Position numbers and translations under genes: made by a program
Shown here: positions 6,935-8,876 of the stretch, in pieces
Layout: each line of letters begins with the position of its first letter
How positions within the stretch are numbered: position 1 is the stretch's first letter
Notes under the pieces: generated by a model
The model's database searches: none
Told to the model about the DNA's origin: nothing
The model's input: only the letters and a program-made list of their open reading frames with translations
NCBI GenBank assembly: GCA_003140785.1
Contig: PLKY01000094.1
Location: 336 to 9,211, forward strand
Reading direction: 5' to 3'
Length of the DNA stretch: 8,876 nt
DNA from: Acidobacteriaceae bacterium
Lineage (GTDB): Bacteria; Acidobacteriota; Terriglobia; Terriglobales; Acidobacteriaceae

Positions 6935-7206
6935 TAATCGACTCCATGTTCGACGCGAGTCAATATCGGTTCAAGCACCTGCATGTCGTATCCACTTTTC
7001 TGAACAGCTTGGAGTGGGGTCTGGCCTTCTAAATCTTTATTCGGGATGGACAACCAACGGGAAGCCTTGATCTCGTCCCCAAATGCCTCTACGGCTCTCG
7101 ATACAAGAGCCCGATAACAAACCATTTCGCGCTCAGGCCCAGTGGAAACCTGACGTACAGTTCCTGTGAGGGCGCTCCCGCTGCCGGGATAGGGCTCTAT
7201 GGCCAT
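6931..7206 (-). CDS. Xre/MbcA/ParS-type antitoxin (toxin-binding domain, DUF2384-like)
   Basis: The product is 91 aa. The C-terminal two thirds match the antitoxin Xre/MbcA/ParS toxin-binding domain: AVEAFGDEIKASRWLSIPN (39-57), a TPLQA turn (63-67) and the terminal LTRVEHGVDY (82-91). This domain caps the active site of RES toxins. The N-terminal 30 residues (MAIEPYPGSGSALTGTV...) do not look like the usual Xre helix-turn-helix, and a TAA lies in frame just before TTG 7212, so no longer N-terminus is possible. ATG 7206 is preferred because a perfect extended -10 ends 6 bases upstream, which predicts a leaderless message. It lies upstream of the RES frame and overlaps it by four bases, the usual antitoxin-toxin order. 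The antitoxin is intact although its toxin is broken. Confidence 0.85.
   Translation of the reverse strand: MAIEPYPGSGSALTGTVRQVSTGPEREMVCYRALVSRAVEAFGDEIKASRWLSIPNKDLEGQTPLQAVQKSGYDMQVLEPILTRVEHGVDY
6942..6945 (-). promoter_or_regulatory. Shine-Dalgarno inside the antitoxin gene that sets the TTG start of the RES toxin
   Basis: On the minus strand GGAG is followed by 7 bases and then TTG at 6934. The start codon shares TTGA with the antitoxin stop. This supports TTG as the real toxin start and suggests translational coupling that keeps toxin output below antitoxin output. Confidence 0.6.
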
Positions 7207-7211
7207 GGGCA

Positions 7212-7220
7212 ATTATATCA
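7212..7220 (-). promoter_or_regulatory. Extended -10 promoter of the toxin-antitoxin operon
   Basis: The minus strand reads TGATATAAT, a perfect extended -10 (TGnTATAAT). No good -35 is present 17 bases upstream, which is common for extended -10 promoters. The A of ATG 7206 is the sixth base after the -10, so transcription should start at or next to the start codon. GGGCAA on the plus strand occurs on both sides (7207-7212 and 7222-7227). Confidence 0.6.
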
Positions 7221-7233
7221 AGGGCAAATAATC

Positions 7234-7256
7234 GGCACTCGCTTTCGCGGGGTGCC
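7234..7256 (-). terminator. Hairpin with GAAA tetraloop, possible terminator of the glpD/zinc-finger operon
   Basis: On the minus strand GGCAC pairs with GTGCC as the outer stem, then CGC pairs with GCG around a GAAA loop, with a small internal bulge between. The hairpin is followed by GATTATTT, a short and imperfect T-rich run. It lies 36 bases after the zinc-finger stop and just before the toxin-antitoxin promoter, where a terminator is expected. The weak T-tract keeps confidence moderate. Confidence 0.45.
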
Positions 7257-7291
7257 AAATGTAGGAAATGGCAGTGGGACGCAAAAGCAAT

Positions 7292-7552
7292 CTACAGGTA
7301 CGCCTCATCGATGTAGCACCAACGCCAGTCTTCTCCGCGTTCCGCAGATTGAATAATCGGGTGCTGCGTCGCGTGGAAATGACCGCGCGCGTGCTGTCCC
7401 TGCGAAGAATCGCAGCAGCCCACGTGGCCACACTCCAGGCACATGCGCAGGTGCACCCACTTGGTGCCTGCCTTCAGGCATTCCTCGCAGCCTTTGGTGT
7501 TTGGTTTCACCTTTTTGACGTGATCGGCTACGTGTGCGCATTGTGTGGCCAT
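7292..7552 (-). CDS. Small stand-alone UBP-type zinc-finger protein
   Basis: The product is 86 aa and is essentially a single Znf-UBP domain. The zinc ligand pattern is complete: Cys5 and His7 (QCAH), Cys22 and Cys25 (GCEEC), Cys38 and Cys41 (MCLECGH), Cys46 (or Cys47), then His54, His58 or His60, and His64 (QGQHARGHFHATQHP). In eukaryotes this domain binds the free C-terminal tail of ubiquitin. Bacterial stand-alone versions have no established partner that I know of. GGAGG lies 6 bases before ATG 7552, a strong ribosome binding site. The gene starts 23 bp after the glpD stop on the same strand, so the two are very likely co-transcribed. Whether it is functionally tied to glycerol metabolism is unknown. 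Confidence 0.85.
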   Translation of the reverse strand: MATQCAHVADHVKKVKPNTKGCEECLKAGTKWVHLRMCLECGHVGCCDSSQGQHARGHFHATQHPIIQSAERGEDWRWCYIDEAYL

Positions 7553-7575
7553 CGGGGACCTCCAGAGCCTTCTCT

Positions 7576-8876
7576 CTACATCACCCTATACTGCTGCGCC
7601 AGCGCTTGAAAATCGTTGACCTGCGCCGCGACCCACGCCGCATCGTATCCCAGTTCCGCAGCCAACAGCTTCGCTACAGGTTCTGCCATCGCGCTAGCGG
7701 CCGCGGCGTTGAGAAACAGTGCGCGCGTTCTTCGAGCCAGGACGTCTTCCACCGTGCGAGCCATTTCGTTGCGCGCAGCCCATACCACCTCTGCGGCGAT
7801 GTACGGCAAAGCAGGGTGTAACTGCATTGCCAATTTTGGATCCTTGGCCAAAGCTCGAATTTCCGCGGCATCGGAGCCGTAGACCTCGAGTTCACCCAGC
7901 GCACTCGAATCCTCAAGATAACCGTGAATCCTCAGGTTCCGCGTCGGGCAGGGTTCGTCGCGCAACCGGCCGAGCGTGATGGCGTGATCCACGCAGTCCT
8001 CGGCCATGTGACGGTAGGTCGTCCACTTGCCGCCGGTAATGGAAAGCAATCCAGACGTGTCCACGTGGATCACGTGATCGCGCGAAAGCGCCGAGGTCTT
8101 GCCTTCGCCTTTGACCAACGGACGAAGTCCCGCGTAAACAGCCAGCACATCGGCGCGGGTGGGCGGGCGGCTCAAATAGCGACCCGCCGTTTCGAGAATG
8201 AATTCGATCTCTTCGTCAAGCGGACGCGGTTCCAGGCTTGGCGCGTCGAGCGGTGTGTCCGTTGTGCCTGCGACCGCATGGCCATGCCACGGGATCACAA
8301 ACAGAACGCGGCCATCCGGGGTGCGCGGGACCATGAGCGCTGTGTCGCCTTTGAGAAACGACCGATCAAAGACAAGATGAATTCCCTGGCTTGTGACAAC
8401 CAGCTGTTCGGCGGCAGCGTCAGCCATGCGGCGGATTGAATCTGTAAAAACTCCGGTCGCGTTGACCACGATGCGTGCAGAAATCGTCATCGTTTCGCCT
8501 GTCTCTTCGTCGCGCGCAGCCACGCCGTTGATATAGCCCTCTGCATCGCGCAACAGGTCGATCGCCGGACAGTAGTTCAACAGCGTTGCGCCATGGTCGG
8601 CCGCGGTCATCGCAAGGTGGATCAGCAATCGCGCATCGTCGAACTGGCCATCGAAATAGATCACGCCTCCGCGCAGCTCTTCAGGTTCAAGTGCGGGCAG
8701 CCGCTCCAGCGTCTCTTCCTTCGTGAGCAGCTTCGACGCGCCAAAACCATATTTTCCAGCGAGCAGATCGTAGAGCTTGAGGCCGATTCCATAAAAAGGC
8801 GCTTCCCACCATGAGTAGTTAGGCACCACGAAGGCCAGGTCATGAACGAGATGCGGCGCATTCTGACGAAGCAGAC
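7576..8876 (-). CDS. glpD: Glycerol-3-phosphate dehydrogenase, FAD-dependent (partial, N-terminus outside the window)
   Basis: GlpD oxidises sn-glycerol 3-phosphate to dihydroxyacetone phosphate with FAD and passes electrons to membrane quinone. The visible part is 433 residues, and the frame is open to the right edge, entering as LLRQNAPHLVHDLAFVVPNY. An internal GTG at 8829 is therefore not the start. About 100 N-terminal residues, including the FAD-binding GxGxxG, are missing. Recognisable blocks in order are YSWWEAPFYGIGLKLYDLLA, FDGQFDDARL (substrate region), ARIVVNATGVFTD, FVIPWHGHAVAGTTDTPLD, VLAVYAGLRPL and SITGGKWTTYRHMAEDCVD (FAD contacts). A C-terminal DAO_C-like helical domain follows (VVWAARNEMARTVEDVLARR). 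The gene ends with TAG at 7576-7578. No glpF or glpK is visible in the window. The zinc-finger gene follows 23 bp downstream. Confidence 0.93.
   Translation of the reverse strand, partial: LLRQNAPHLVHDLAFVVPNYSWWEAPFYGIGLKLYDLLAGKYGFGASKLLTKEETLERLPALEPEELRGGVIYFDGQFDDARLLIHLAMTAADHGATLLNYCPAIDLLRDAEGYINGVAARDEETGETMTISARIVVNATGVFTDSIRRMADAAAEQLVVTSQGIHLVFDRSFLKGDTALMVPRTPDGRVLFVIPWHGHAVAGTTDTPLDAPSLEPRPLDEEIEFILETAGRYLSRPPTRADVLAVYAGLRPLVKGEGKTSALSRDHVIHVDTSGLLSITGGKWTTYRHMAEDCVDHAITLGRLRDEPCPTRNLRIHGYLEDSSALGELEVYGSDAAEIRALAKDPKLAMQLHPALPYIAAEVVWAARNEMARTVEDVLARRTRALFLNAAAASAMAEPVAKLLAAELGYDAAWVAAQVNDFQALAQQYRVM

Noticed and set aside
7213..7431. Small minus-strand frame overlapping the zinc-finger gene
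   Set aside because: It overlaps the well-supported UBP finger gene in a different frame, is Arg/Thr-rich and has no convincing start signal.
1..8876. CRISPR array, insertion sequence or phage features
   Set aside because: No regularly spaced repeats, transposase motifs, terminal inverted repeats or phage genes were seen anywhere in the window.

Overview
The window is bacterial chromosomal DNA of moderately high GC with densely packed genes. Its gene content fits an Acidobacteriota (Terriglobia/Acidobacteriaceae-like) genome: two neighbouring genes carry twin-arginine signals on a Gfo/Idh/MocA oxidoreductase and a TIM-barrel isomerase/epimerase, and there is a 575-residue S1 protein with a poorly conserved sixth domain. 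The phylum is an inference from gene content; nothing here proves it.

Left part (1-2625, minus strand). A Gfo/Idh/MocA oxidoreductase is followed after 26 bp by a sugar-phosphate isomerase/epimerase-like TIM barrel, and after another 37 bp by a 95-residue protein of unknown function. Beyond that, the first 18 bases are the 5' end of a tRNA on the minus strand, probably tRNA-Arg. The two exported enzymes look like an operon acting on sugars or glycosides outside the cytoplasm.

Centre (2626-6339, plus strand). A short divergent promoter region leads to a secreted two-part beta-helix protein. It is probably a carbohydrate-active or carbohydrate-binding protein and may serve the same substrate as the divergent operon. 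Next comes rpsA (ribosomal protein S1), 66 bp after it.

Right part (6386-8876, minus strand). The partial glpD gene (aerobic glycerol-3-phosphate dehydrogenase) enters from the right edge and is followed by a small UBP-type zinc-finger protein, probably in one operon that ends at a GNRA-loop hairpin. Next is a RES/Xre-type toxin-antitoxin module of lower GC. The antitoxin is short and appears to be read from a leaderless transcript. The toxin frame is interrupted by one in-frame TGA, after which the rest of the RES domain continues in the same frame. The stop separates the conserved Arg and Glu from the conserved Ser, so the toxin is probably dead and the antitoxin orphaned.

No CRISPR array, insertion sequence or rRNA was seen. 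The most striking observation is the cleanly interrupted RES toxin next to an intact antitoxin. The most interesting metabolic hypothesis is an exported oxidoreductase/TIM-barrel/beta-helix glycoside module.
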